Shown here: in pieces, positions 38,480-46,575 of the stretch
Position numbering within the stretch: position 1 is the first letter of the stretch
How the letters are laid out: every line of letters begins with the position of its first letter
NCBI RefSeq assembly: GCF_004168035.1
Contig: NZ_SDPU01000020.1
Span: 62,001 to 126,000 of the forward strand
Origin: Nocardioides iriomotensis
Lineage (GTDB): Bacteria; Actinomycetota; Actinomycetes; Propionibacteriales; Nocardioidaceae
Length of the DNA: 64,000 bases
Direction of reading: 5' to 3'
Made by a program: the position numbers and the translations under genes
The notes under the pieces: model-generated
The model's input: only the letters and a program-made list of their open reading frames with translations
Told to the model about the DNA's origin: nothing
The model's database searches: none

Positions 38480-39592
38480 ATGCCGACGATGAAGGAGCGT
38501 GCCACCGCCACGGTCGCGCGCGTGCGTGAGCGCTACTCGATCGTCGACCACCTCGTCCGGATGGTCCGGCACTACAGCACCGTGAACGGCAACGCCCAGG
38601 CCGGTGCCGTGACCTACTTCGGCTTCCTGTCCTTCTTCCCGATCCTCGCGCTCGGCTTCTGGGCGGTCGGCATCCTCGCGCACGTCTACCCCGACCTCAA
38701 GGCCGACATCGCTGCCGAGGTGGAGAACCTCCTCCCCGGGGTGATCGGCCGCGACGAGGGCGAGATCCCGCTCAAGACCTTCGAGGACTACGGCGGCCGG
38801 GTCGGGCTCATCGGTCTGCTCGGCGTGCTCTACTCCGGGCTCGGCTGGCTGTCCGGCATGCGTTCCGCCCTCGAGGTCATGTTCGTGCTGCCGCGGCGGG
38901 AGCAGCCGAACTTCGTGTTCGGCAAGCTCCGCGACCTGGGCACGCTCGGTGTCATCGGTCTCACCCTCGTCGTCTCGGTCATCCTGACCGGGCTGATCAC
39001 CGGGTTCTCCGAGCGGATCCTGGGCTGGCTCGGCATCGACGCCGCGGCCACGCTGCCGAACGCGCTGCTGTGGCTGATCGGGCACGCCCTCGGAGTCGTC
39101 GCGTCGGTCGTGCTGCTGCTCGCGATGTTCCGGCTGCTGGCCGCGCCGCACCTGCCGCGGCACGCGATGATCACCGGCGCGACGCTCGGCGCGGTGGGGT
39201 TCGAGGTGCTCAAGAGCCTCGCCGGCTTCCTGATCGGGCTGACGAAGGGGCAGGCGTCGTTCCAGGCCTTCGGCGTGACCCTGATCCTGGTGATCTGGAT
39301 CAACTACTTCTCGCGACTGGTGATGTACGCCGCCGCGTGGTCCCACACGTCGCCTGCCGCTGTCGAGCACCGGCGCAAGGAGGCGACCTTCTCGCCCGGC
39401 GCCGCCCTGGTCGGCATCGCCGGTGAGCAGCCGTCCTCGCCGGTGGAGGCGGAGCCCGACAGCGATGGGACGGCGTCGGACCACCGGGCGGGGGACGCCG
39501 GCCGGGCCTCGCGCACCGGGCTCGCCGTGGTCGGGGGCCTGCTGGCGCTCGTCGGCGGCCTGGTCGCCACCCGGCGGCGCCCGGGCCGCTGA
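38480..39592 (+). CDS. YihY/BrkB-family membrane protein
   Basis: 370 residues with six predicted helices in the first 290 residues (VTYFGFLSFFPILALGFWAVGILA, then GLLGVLYSGLGWLSGMRSALE and IWINYFSRLVMYAAAW), all typical of YihY/UPF0761. These were once called ribonuclease BN in error; a transport or envelope role is suspected. A charged tail of about 80 residues ends in one more helix and a basic end. ATG 38480 has a TAGGAG site about nine bases upstream. Confidence 0.9.
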   Translation: MPTMKERATATVARVRERYSIVDHLVRMVRHYSTVNGNAQAGAVTYFGFLSFFPILALGFWAVGILAHVYPDLKADIAAEVENLLPGVIGRDEGEIPLKTFEDYGGRVGLIGLLGVLYSGLGWLSGMRSALEVMFVLPRREQPNFVFGKLRDLGTLGVIGLTLVVSVILTGLITGFSERILGWLGIDAAATLPNALLWLIGHALGVVASVVLLLAMFRLLAAPHLPRHAMITGATLGAVGFEVLKSLAGFLIGLTKGQASFQAFGVTLILVIWINYFSRLVMYAAAWSHTSPAAVEHRRKEATFSPGAALVGIAGEQPSSPVEAEPDSDGTASDHRAGDAGRASRTGLAVVGGLLALVGGLVATRRRPGR

Positions 39593-39635
39593 CCCACCCC
39601 GCCGGCGGCTACCGGGCGCGGGGCAGGATGGCCGG

Positions 39636-39884
39636 GTGAGGTTCGAACGCAAGCACGCCGTCCTGTTCCTGCTGATCGCGGCATGGAACGTGTTCAGCTA
39701 CGCCAACTTCGCCAAGAACCTCGCCGAGGCGCACGCTCGCGGCGAGGACCGGCCGACCGGCTACTGGGTCGCGCACATCGTGCTCATCGTGGTGAACCTG
39801 GCGATCGCCGCGATCCTCGGCCGGCTCGGCTGGAAGGCCTGGCGGGCGACCGGCACGTCCGCGTCCGACCGGGTCACCTCGTGA
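39636..39884 (+). CDS. SCO4848-family small membrane protein
   Basis: 82 residues and two helices (about 8-28 and 47-68) with the family pattern W-x-FSYANFAKNL between them and TGYWVAHIVL at the second. The match is to the actinobacterial SCO4848 family as I remember it; function unknown. GTG 39636 has CAGGAT ending six bases upstream, suggesting a leaderless mRNA. Its stop overlaps the start of the dehydratase gene (GTGA). Confidence 0.78.
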   Translation: MRFERKHAVLFLLIAAWNVFSYANFAKNLAEAHARGEDRPTGYWVAHIVLIVVNLAIAAILGRLGWKAWRATGTSASDRVTS

Positions 39885-40819
39885 CCCTGTCGGTGCTGCC
39901 GGGCCGCGCCGACGTCGAGGCCGCCCGCGACCTGGTCGGCCCCGCCGTCCGCCGTACCCCCGTGGTGGAGGTGGCCGGCGACGAGCTCGGCGTCATGGGC
40001 CGGGTGGTGCTCAAGCTGGAGCTGCTGCAGCACGCCGGGTCGTTCAAGGCGCGCGGCGCGATGAACAACGTGCTGTCCCTGCACGAGGGCGTCGAGGGCG
40101 TCGCCGCCGCGTCGGGCGGCAACCACGGCGCGGCCGTCGCCTGGGCGGCCCGCCGCGCCGGGCTCGCCGCCGACGTGTTCGCTCCGGCTTCCGCCACACC
40201 CGCGAAGCTCGAGCGCATCGAGGCGTACGGCGCTCGCCTGCACCGCGTCGACGGGCACGTCGGCGAGGCGCTCGCGGCCTGCCAGGAGCACAGCGAGCGC
40301 GAGGGCGTGCCGGTCGTGCACCCCTACGACACGTTCGCCACGGTCGCGGGCGCCGGCACGCTCGGCCTCGAGCTCGAGGAGCAGGTGCCCGACGCCGACC
40401 GGGTGCTGATCGCGTGCGGCGGGGGCGGCCTCTACGCCGGCGTGGCGACCGCACTGGCCGGCGTCGTCCCGGTGCAGCCCGTCGAGCCCGCCCTCTGCGC
40501 CCACCTGCACGACGCGCTCGCCGCGGGCCACCCCGTCGACCGGCCGTCGGAAGGCGTCGCAGCCGACGCGCTGGGACCGCCGCGGATCGGCGACCACGCC
40601 TTCGCCCTCGCGACCGCCCAGGGCGCCTCGTCGCTGCTGGTCGACGAGGACGCGATCCTGCCGGCGCGGCAGTGGCTGTGGGACCACCTGCGCGTGCTGG
40701 CCGAGCCGGCCGCCTGCGTCCCGCTCGCCGCCGTGCTGAGCGGCGTCGTGCCCGTCGCGGCGGGGGAGACCGTCGCGCTGGTGGTCAGCGGCGGTAACAA
40801 CACGACGCTCCCGTCGTGA
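39881..40819 (+). CDS. PLP-dependent serine/threonine dehydratase-like enzyme
   Basis: A 312-residue fold-type II PLP enzyme. The Schiff-base lysine is in GSFKARGAMNN (about 50), the phosphate-binding loop is CGGGGLYAG, and ASGGNHGAAVAWAA is the substrate-binding region. This matches the threonine/serine ammonia-lyase group without the regulatory ACT domain of IlvA, so a catabolic or racemase-type role is likely. It is co-translated with the SCO4848-like gene. Substrate not determined. Confidence 0.87.
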   Translation: MTLSVLPGRADVEAARDLVGPAVRRTPVVEVAGDELGVMGRVVLKLELLQHAGSFKARGAMNNVLSLHEGVEGVAAASGGNHGAAVAWAARRAGLAADVFAPASATPAKLERIEAYGARLHRVDGHVGEALAACQEHSEREGVPVVHPYDTFATVAGAGTLGLELEEQVPDADRVLIACGGGGLYAGVATALAGVVPVQPVEPALCAHLHDALAAGHPVDRPSEGVAADALGPPRIGDHAFALATAQGASSLLVDEDAILPARQWLWDHLRVLAEPAACVPLAAVLSGVVPVAAGETVALVVSGGNNTTLPS

Positions 40820-40837
40820 GTGGGTAGGAGGCTCGGG

Positions 40838-41731
40838 ATGATGCGCTCGGTGGTCGCGGCGGTCCTCGCCGCCACGCTGTCACTGTCCTGCTCCGGCGGG
40901 ACGGCGCCCGAGCGACCGCGCGACGAGGCCACCGCGCTGGCGAAGGAGCCGTCCTCGTCGACCGTGTCTGCCTCGCCGTCCGCGTCGGCTTCGCGGACCC
41001 CGACGGGCATGGCCGGGCGTCTCCAGGCGTCCGCCGACGTGCTGCGCGACCCCGCGTCCGACGCCCGGGCGCTGCGCGAGGCGGGGGAGGGCTTCCAGCT
41101 CGACGTGCGCGCGCTGGCCGACCGTTCGTCGAGGTCCCAGCGTGCGGTGCTCGCCGACCTGGGACCCGACGCCGCGACCGTGGTGCGCGCGTGCCTCGCC
41201 GCGGCGGCGCCGCTGCGCGACCTCACCCCGCCGCAGAAGAAGCTGCCGCGCTGGCGGATCGTCCGGCCGCCGGCCCCGTCGGTCCTGCTGCGCTACTACC
41301 GCGCCGCCGAGCGCCGTACCGGCGTGCCGTGGGAGTACCTCGCCGCCATCCACCTCACCGAGACCCGGATGGGCCGGATCCGCGGCACCAGCACCGCCGG
41401 CGCGCAGGGCCCGATGCAGTTCCTGCCCTCGACGTGGGAGATGTACGGCGCCGGTGGCGACATCAACGACCCGCGGGACGCGATCTTCGCCGCCGCGCGG
41501 CTGCTGAAGGCCAACGGCGCCCCGCGTCGCATGGCGCAGGCGCTGTACCACTACAACCCGTCCGACTACTACGTCCGCGCGATCACGTCGTACGCCCGCA
41601 GCATGCGACAGGTCCGCTGGGCCTACACCGGCTACTGGCAGTGGCGGGTGCTCTACCGGCACGTCAAGGGCGTCTACGCGTTGCCGATCGGCTACCCGAG
41701 GAAGCCCGCGGTGCTCATCGAGCCGAGCTGA
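40838..41731 (+). CDS. Lipoprotein with lytic transglycosylase (SLT) domain
   Basis: 297 residues. A lipobox SLSCS near residue 18 marks an exported lipoprotein; a Ser/Thr/Pro-rich spacer follows to about residue 65. The SLT-like domain (about 155-275) has the catalytic Glu in LTETRMGRI, then TAGAQGPMQFLPSTWEMYG and ALYHYNPSDYYVRAI. It probably cleaves peptidoglycan glycan strands. ATG 40838 has TAGGAGG six bases upstream; ATG 40841 is possible. It ends exactly where the convergent DUF1707 gene ends (TGATCA). Confidence 0.87.
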   Translation: MMRSVVAAVLAATLSLSCSGGTAPERPRDEATALAKEPSSSTVSASPSASASRTPTGMAGRLQASADVLRDPASDARALREAGEGFQLDVRALADRSSRSQRAVLADLGPDAATVVRACLAAAAPLRDLTPPQKKLPRWRIVRPPAPSVLLRYYRAAERRTGVPWEYLAAIHLTETRMGRIRGTSTAGAQGPMQFLPSTWEMYGAGGDINDPRDAIFAAARLLKANGAPRRMAQALYHYNPSDYYVRAITSYARSMRQVRWAYTGYWQWRVLYRHVKGVYALPIGYPRKPAVLIEPS

Positions 41732-42388
41732 TCAGCGCACCACGTTGACGAGCAGGACGTTCGCCAGCCACAGCCCGAAGAACGCGAGGACGAAGATCGT
41801 GACGATCTTCCGGGCGTTCGGGTCGATCCGCACCGTGGTGCGGGCCGACGTGACCCGGAGCGGCACCGGCGCCGGCGCGTCCGCCTCGAGCGAGGCGAGG
41901 GCCGTGTGCAGCTCGCCGCGGGTGCGGGCCTGCAGGGCCAGCCCGGTCCGCCGGTCGAGCTCCTCCTGGCCGAAGGCGCCCTCAGCGAAGTGCCGGCTCA
42001 GCTCGGCGACCGCCGACTCACGCTCGGCGTCGTCGACCAGGACGTGAGCCTGGCTGCGGGTGAGCTCGTCGGCCTGGCCCTCCTGCATCGCCTGGTACGT
42101 CGCCCCCAGCTCGCGCGAGAGCACGGACAGGTCGATCCGGCCCCCGGCGTCGACCGAGGCCGCGAGCCGGCGCCGCATCGCCACGCTGGCCAGGCCGCCG
42201 TCGGTCAGCTCGAGGTACTCGCCCTCGCTCATGTGGTGGCGCAGCAGCATCTGGTTGGCGACGGCCCACTCGACGGCGGCGTCGACCTTCGCCGGCTCCG
42301 CGTGGAGGGTCGACACGAGGCCGTCGGACGTGGTCACGCCCTGGGCGACGGCTTCCAGGACCTGGATATCGAGTGGCTGGTGCGACAC
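41732..42388 (-). CDS. DUF1707 (SHOCT-like) membrane protein
   Basis: 218 residues. An N-terminal region (about 1-95) of short helices, perhaps a winged helix (LEAVAQGVTTSDGLVSTLHA, MLLRHHMSEGEYLELTDGGL), precedes a DUF1707 segment (about 125-180: VDDAERESAVAELSRHFAEGAF, EELDRRTGLALQARTRGEL), and one C-terminal helix (about 198-216). DUF1707 proteins are common actinobacterial membrane-associated proteins of unknown role. GTG 42388 has GACACT ending six bases upstream. The winged-helix reading is an inference. Confidence 0.75.
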   Translation of the reverse strand: MSHQPLDIQVLEAVAQGVTTSDGLVSTLHAEPAKVDAAVEWAVANQMLLRHHMSEGEYLELTDGGLASVAMRRRLAASVDAGGRIDLSVLSRELGATYQAMQEGQADELTRSQAHVLVDDAERESAVAELSRHFAEGAFGQEELDRRTGLALQARTRGELHTALASLEADAPAPVPLRVTSARTTVRIDPNARKIVTIFVLAFFGLWLANVLLVNVVR

Positions 42389-42426
42389 CGCACCAGTGTC
42401 GGGGACGTGCGCGTCCCGTGGGCGCG

Positions 42427-42894
42427 TTACGGCGCAACCGACGTGACCGGCTCGTGCCGCACGGGGAAGCTCACGCTGTTGGCGATGAAGCAGAGCTGGT
42501 TGGCGCGGTGGTGCGCCTTCTCGGCGGCGGCGACCATCGAGGCGTCGGCGACGGTGACCCGCGGGCGCAGCAGCGCCTCGGTGAACCGGCCGCTCCCGTC
42601 GGGGTCGGTGGTCATCGAACCGTGCGCCTCGTCGACGTACGACGTCACCACGACGCCCTCGGACACGCACACGTGCAGGTACGACAGCAGGTGGCACTCC
42701 GACAGTGCGGCCAGCAGGAACAGCTCGGGGTTCCAGCGCGTCCGGTCACCGCGGAACGTCGGGTCGGACGAGCCCAGCAGATCCGGCCGGCCCTCCGTGA
42801 CGAGCGTGTGGTCGCGGCTGTAGCTGCGGTAGCCCGCCGTGCCCTCGCCGGTGTTGCCGGTCCACGTGACGGTGACGTCGTACGCGTGCTCCAT
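42427..42894 (-). CDS. OsmC-family peroxidase-like protein
   Basis: A 155-residue OsmC/Ohr-fold protein. The first redox cysteine is in ALSECHLLSYLHVCVSEGV; the position where Ohr has a second catalytic cysteine lies in AHHRANQLCFIANSV and keeps a cysteine. These enzymes reduce organic hydroperoxides. ATG 42894 has CAGGAT ending six bases upstream, and the longer in-frame form would cross this promoter, so the short start is preferred. Adjacent to DUF1707 on the same strand. Confidence 0.88.
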   Translation of the reverse strand: MEHAYDVTVTWTGNTGEGTAGYRSYSRDHTLVTEGRPDLLGSSDPTFRGDRTRWNPELFLLAALSECHLLSYLHVCVSEGVVVTSYVDEAHGSMTTDPDGSGRFTEALLRPRVTVADASMVAAAEKAHHRANQLCFIANSVSFPVRHEPVTSVAP

Positions 42895-42965
42895 GCGCCC
42901 ATCCTGTCTGGTCATGCCGTTTGGGAGCGCGCCGGCGGGCAACCCTCGGGATGGAGGTTTTGACC

Positions 42966-43100
42966 ATGTGCGAAGCGAAGTCACCCGGCGGCAACCTGAG
43001 CTGTGCACGGCACCACTGCGACGGCCGCGGCCACGTGTGGGTGCACGCGAGCTCGGCCCCGGACGCGAAGGCCGACGCCGACTACGCGCTGGAGTACTGA
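42966..43100 (+). CDS. 44-residue Cys/His-rich small protein
   Basis: A short gene with strong signals: GGAGG (42954-42958) seven bases before ATG 42966, GC-rich third positions throughout, and TGA at 43100. The peptide has three cysteines (residues 2, 13, 18) and four histidines (16, 17, 23, 27) in the first 27 residues, a spacing such as C-x2-HHC and GHVWVH that could hold a zinc or iron-sulfur site. The C-terminal part is Ala/Asp-rich. It lies between the OsmC and sdhB genes on its own strand. I do not recognise the family. Confidence 0.7.
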   Translation: MCEAKSPGGNLSCARHHCDGRGHVWVHASSAPDAKADADYALEY

Positions 43101-43103
43101 AGC

Positions 43104-43121
43104 CCGACGGCTCACCGTCGG
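43104..43121. terminator. Bidirectional hairpin at the end of sdhB and the small gene
   Basis: CCGACGG (43104-43110) and CCGTCGG (43115-43121) pair around CTCA. The hairpin starts three bases after the small gene's stop and covers the last codons of sdhB, so it can serve both convergent units. Confidence 0.6.
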
Positions 43122-43867
43122 AAGATCAGCGCCCGCTTCACTTCCTGGATCGCCTTCGTCACCTCGATGCCCCGCGGGCACGCCTCGGTGCAGTTGAAGG
43201 TCGTGCGGCAGCGCCACACGCCCTCCTGGTCGTTGAGGATCTCCAGGCGCTGGTCGGTGCCCTCGTCGCGGCTGTCGAAGATGAACCGGTGCGCGCCGAC
43301 GATCGCCTGCGGGCCGAAGTACTGCCCGTCGGTCCAGTAGACCGGGCACGAGGTCGTGCAGGCGGCGCACAGGATGCACTTGGTGGTGTCGTCGAAGCGG
43401 TCTCGGTCCTTCTGCGACTGCAGCCGCTCGCGGGTCGGCTCGTTGCCGGTCGTGATGAGGAACGGCATCACCGAGCGGTACGCCGCGAAGAACGGCTCCA
43501 TGTCGACGACGAGGTCCTTGAGCACCGGGAGGCCCTTGATCGGCTCGACGGTGATCGGCTCGGACGGGTTCACGTCCTTGAGCAGCGTCTTGCAGGCCAG
43601 CCGGTTCTTGCCGTTGATCCGCATCGCGTCGGAGCCGCAGACACCGTGCGCGCAGGAGCGGCGGAAGGTGAGCGACCCGTCGAGGTCCCACTTGACCTTG
43701 TGCAGCGCGTCGAGCACGCGGTCGGTCGGCTCGGCCGTGACCTGGTAGCTCTCCCAGTGCTGCTCCTCCGACACCTCGGGGTTGTAGCGCAGGATCTTGA
43801 CCGTGACGGTCATGGTCGTGGTGCTGGTGGCAGGCGCGGCGCCCGCCTCGGTCGTGGCGGTCGACAT
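43112..43867 (-). CDS. sdhB: Succinate dehydrogenase iron-sulfur subunit
   Basis: 251 residues. The [2Fe-2S] ligands are in the N-terminal domain (SCAHGVCGSDAM, with Asp in the third position as in E. coli SdhB, then LACKT). The C-terminal domain carries the [4Fe-4S] set CILCAACTTSCPVYW and the [3Fe-4S] set CRTTFNCTEACPRG. It passes electrons from SdhA flavin to quinone. Its start overlaps the sdhA stop by one base. Last gene of the sdhCDAB operon. Confidence 0.97.
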   Translation of the reverse strand: MSTATTEAGAAPATSTTTMTVTVKILRYNPEVSEEQHWESYQVTAEPTDRVLDALHKVKWDLDGSLTFRRSCAHGVCGSDAMRINGKNRLACKTLLKDVNPSEPITVEPIKGLPVLKDLVVDMEPFFAAYRSVMPFLITTGNEPTRERLQSQKDRDRFDDTTKCILCAACTTSCPVYWTDGQYFGPQAIVGAHRFIFDSRDEGTDQRLEILNDQEGVWRCRTTFNCTEACPRGIEVTKAIQEVKRALIFRR

Positions 43868-45615
43868 CAGTACTTGCGCTCCATCGGCTTGTAGCGGGTC
43901 TCGATGACGGGCTTGTAGTCGAGGCGGACGGTGCCGTCCTCCTGGCGGTAGGCCATCGTGTGCCGCATGAAGTTCACGTCGTCACGGGTGGGGTAGTCCT
44001 CGCGGAAGTGGCCGCCGCGGGACTCGTTGCGCGCCAGCGCGGACACGACCAGCACCTCGGCGAGGTCGAGCAGGAAGCCGAGCTCGATGGCCTCGAGCAG
44101 GTCGGTGTTGAACCGCTTGCCCTTGTCCTGGACCGAGACGTTGACGTAGCGCGCCTTGAGGCCCTCGATGTCCGCGAGCGCCTGCTTGAGCGAGCCCTCG
44201 GTGCGGTAGACCTGCGCGTTGATGTCCATCGTCGCCTGGAGCTCCTGGCGGATGGCCGCCACGCGCTCGGAGCCGCCGGCGTCACGCATGTGCTCGATCA
44301 TGTCGACCACGCGGCCCTCCGGGCGCTCCTCGACGATGTCGTCGAAGTCGGTCGACGCGGCGTACTCCGCGGCGTAGATGCCGGCCCTGCGGCCGAACAC
44401 GTTGATGTCGAGCAGCGAGTTGGTGCCGAGCCGGTTGGCGCCGTGCACCGAGACGCAGGCGACCTCGCCCGCGGCGTACAGACCGGGGATCACCGTGTGG
44501 TTGTCGGCCAGCGCCTCGCCCTTGATGTTGGTCGGGATGCCGCCCATCGCGTAGTGCGCGGTCGGGAACACCGGGATCATCTCGGTGTAGGGCTCGACGC
44601 CGAGGTAGGTGCGCGCGAACTCCGTGATGTCGGGGAGCTTCGCGTCGATCTGCTCCTTCGGCAGGTGCGTCAGGTCGAGGTAGACGTAGGCCTTGTCGGG
44701 ACCGGAGCCGCGACCCTCGCGCACCTCGTTGGCCATCGCGCGGGCGACCATGTCGCGCGGCGCGAGGTCCTTGATGGTGGGGGCGTAGCGCTCCATGAAG
44801 CGCTCGTTCTCGCTGTTGCGGAGGATGCCGCCCTCGCCGCGCGCGGCCTCGGACAGCAGCACGCCGAGGCCGGCCAGGCCGGTCGGGTGGAACTGGAAGA
44901 ACTCCATGTCCTCGAGCGGCAGGCCCTTGCGCCACACGATGCCCATGCCGTCGCCGGTGAGCGTGTGGGCGTTGGAGGTGGTGCGGAAGACCTTGCCGAA
45001 GCCACCCGTCGCGAAGATGACGGCCTTGGCGTTGAAGACGTGGATCTCGCCGGTGGCGAGCTCGTAGGCGACGACGCCGTTGACGCTGACGCCGCCCTTG
45101 TCCTCCACGGTCAGCAGGTCGAGCACGTAGAACTCGTTGTAGAACTCCACGCCGTGCTTGATGCACTGCTGGTAGAGCGTCTGCAGGATCATGTGGCCGG
45201 TGCGGTCGGCCGCGAAGCACGACCGGCGTACGGCGGCCTCGCCGTGGTTGCGGGTGTGGCCACCGAAGCGACGCTGGTCGATCTTGCCCTCGTCGGTGCG
45301 GTTGAACGGCAGGCCCATCTTCTCCAGGTCGAGCACCGCGTCGATGGCCTCCTTGGCCATCACCTCCGCGGCGTCCTGGTCGACGAGGTAGTCACCGCCC
45401 TTGACGGTGTCGAACGTGTGCCACTCCCAGTTGTCCTCCTCGACGTTGGCGAGGGCCGCGCACATGCCGCCCTGGGCCGCGCCGGTGTGGGAGCGGGTGG
45501 GGTAGAGCTTGGTGAGGACCGCCGTGCGGGTGCGCTGGCCGGACTCGAGGGCCGCGCGCATGCCGGCGCCACCCGCACCGACGATGACGACGTCGTACTT
45601 GTGGTGCTGAACCAT
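43867..45615 (-). CDS. sdhA: Succinate dehydrogenase flavoprotein subunit
   Basis: The 582-residue catalytic subunit, which oxidises succinate to fumarate with covalently held FAD. The N-terminal dinucleotide motif is [16 protein letters not shown], and the FAD-linking histidine lies in [16 protein letters not shown]. Also visible are the active-site loop [19 protein letters not shown], and the capping-domain [22 protein letters not shown] 45615 has GAGG seven bases upstream. Operon order is sdhC-sdhD-sdhA-sdhB. Confidence 0.97.
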   Translation of the reverse strand: MVQHHKYDVVIVGAGGAGMRAALESGQRTRTAVLTKLYPTRSHTGAAQGGMCAALANVEEDNWEWHTFDTVKGGDYLVDQDAAEVMAKEAIDAVLDLEKMGLPFNRTDEGKIDQRRFGGHTRNHGEAAVRRSCFAADRTGHMILQTLYQQCIKHGVEFYNEFYVLDLLTVEDKGGVSVNGVVAYELATGEIHVFNAKAVIFATGGFGKVFRTTSNAHTLTGDGMGIVWRKGLPLEDMEFFQFHPTGLAGLGVLLSEAARGEGGILRNSENERFMERYAPTIKDLAPRDMVARAMANEVREGRGSGPDKAYVYLDLTHLPKEQIDAKLPDITEFARTYLGVEPYTEMIPVFPTAHYAMGGIPTNIKGEALADNHTVIPGLYAAGEVACVSVHGANRLGTNSLLDINVFGRRAGIYAAEYAASTDFDDIVEERPEGRVVDMIEHMRDAGGSERVAAIRQELQATMDINAQVYRTEGSLKQALADIEGLKARYVNVSVQDKGKRFNTDLLEAIELGFLLDLAEVLVVSALARNESRGGHFREDYPTRDDVNFMRHTMAYRQEDGTVRLDYKPVIETRYKPMERKY

Positions 45616-45627
45616 GAGGAGCCTCGC

Positions 45628-46059
45628 TTACTTGACCCGGCAGACCTCGAGCGTGGAGCTCGGGTCGATGCAGGGGTCGAACGTGAAGATGACCAGCGTG
45701 CCGAGCACGAGCACGATGAACGCCGAGAAGTAGAGCAGCGTCTTGAGCCAGAAGCGGGTCTGCTGCTTGGTGGCGTAGTCGTTGATGATCGTGCGGAGAC
45801 CGTTCATGCCGTGCAGCTCCGCGAGCCACAGCATCGCCAGGTCCCAGACCTGCCAGAACGGGTTGGCCCACTTGCCCGCGACGAACGCGAAGTCGATGGC
45901 GTGGATGCCCTTGCCGAGCATGAGGTTCACGAACAGGTGGCCGAAGACCAGCACCAGCAGCAGCACCCCGGAGGCGCGCATGAACAGCCAGGTGTTGAGC
46001 TCGAAGTTGGAGGCCTTCGCCGGACGGGACCGGGGAGCCTGGATCGCCGGGGCGCTCAT
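45628..46059 (-). CDS. sdhD: Succinate dehydrogenase membrane anchor subunit
   Basis: 143 residues with three helices (about 28-50, 75-95 and 110-132). The family residues FELNTWLFMRASGVLLLVLVFGH give the haem-ligand His in helix 1, and LHGMNGLRTIINDY is the quinone-site loop. It overlaps sdhC by one base. The tail ends in CIDPSSTLEVCRVK, which places two cysteines outside the membrane. Confidence 0.93.
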   Translation of the reverse strand: MSAPAIQAPRSRPAKASNFELNTWLFMRASGVLLLVLVFGHLFVNLMLGKGIHAIDFAFVAGKWANPFWQVWDLAMLWLAELHGMNGLRTIINDYATKQQTRFWLKTLLYFSAFIVLVLGTLVIFTFDPCIDPSSTLEVCRVK

Positions 46060-46442
46060 CAGTGGCCACCTCCGAAGACGTTGGAGAGGTGCCGGATCAC
46101 GAAGGGGATCATCAGCACGACCCAGATGCCGAGGACGCCGTACGTCATCTGCTTCTGGAAGCGCGGACCCTTCGACCAGAAGTCGACGAGGATGACCCGG
46201 ATGCCGTTGAGGCCGTGGAACAGGAAGGCGGCGACGAGGCCGACCTCCATGATCCCGACGATCGGGTTCTTGTAGGTCTCGACCGCGGTGTTGTACGCCT
46301 CGGGGGAGACCCGCACCATCGAGGTGTCGATGACGTGGGCGAAGAGGAAGAAGAAGAGCGTGACGCCGGTGATGCGGTGGGCGACCCACGACCACATGCC
46401 TTCACGGCCCCGGTACAGCGTTCCTGCCGGACTGCTGGGCAA
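46059..46442 (-). CDS. sdhC: Succinate dehydrogenase cytochrome b556 subunit
   Basis: 127 residues with three helices. The family start TLYRGREGMWSWVAHRITGV is present and FFFLFAHVIDTSMV supplies the haem His; FHGLNGIRVILVDFW is the second conserved helix. The start is TTG 46442, with AAAGG eight bases upstream; this is chosen because the family normally has about 15 residues before the GREGMWSW motif. First gene of the sdh operon. Confidence 0.9.
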   Translation of the reverse strand: MPSSPAGTLYRGREGMWSWVAHRITGVTLFFFLFAHVIDTSMVRVSPEAYNTAVETYKNPIVGIMEVGLVAAFLFHGLNGIRVILVDFWSKGPRFQKQMTYGVLGIWVVLMIPFVIRHLSNVFGGGH

Positions 46443-46575
46443 GGGAGGAACCTTTCGGAGATGACCGGACGGGTAACCCCAGCACTCTATTCCTGGCCCA
46501 CCCGGTCCGTCGTCGCCAGGGGCTGTGACATCGATTACCGCACGGTCCCCTTGTCGAAAGGACCGGCGGGTCGCG

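Noticed and set aside
46521-46541. TGTGAC upstream of sdhC as a Crp/GlxR site
   Set aside because: Only one half-site is convincing; the other half (TACCG) does not match TCACA.
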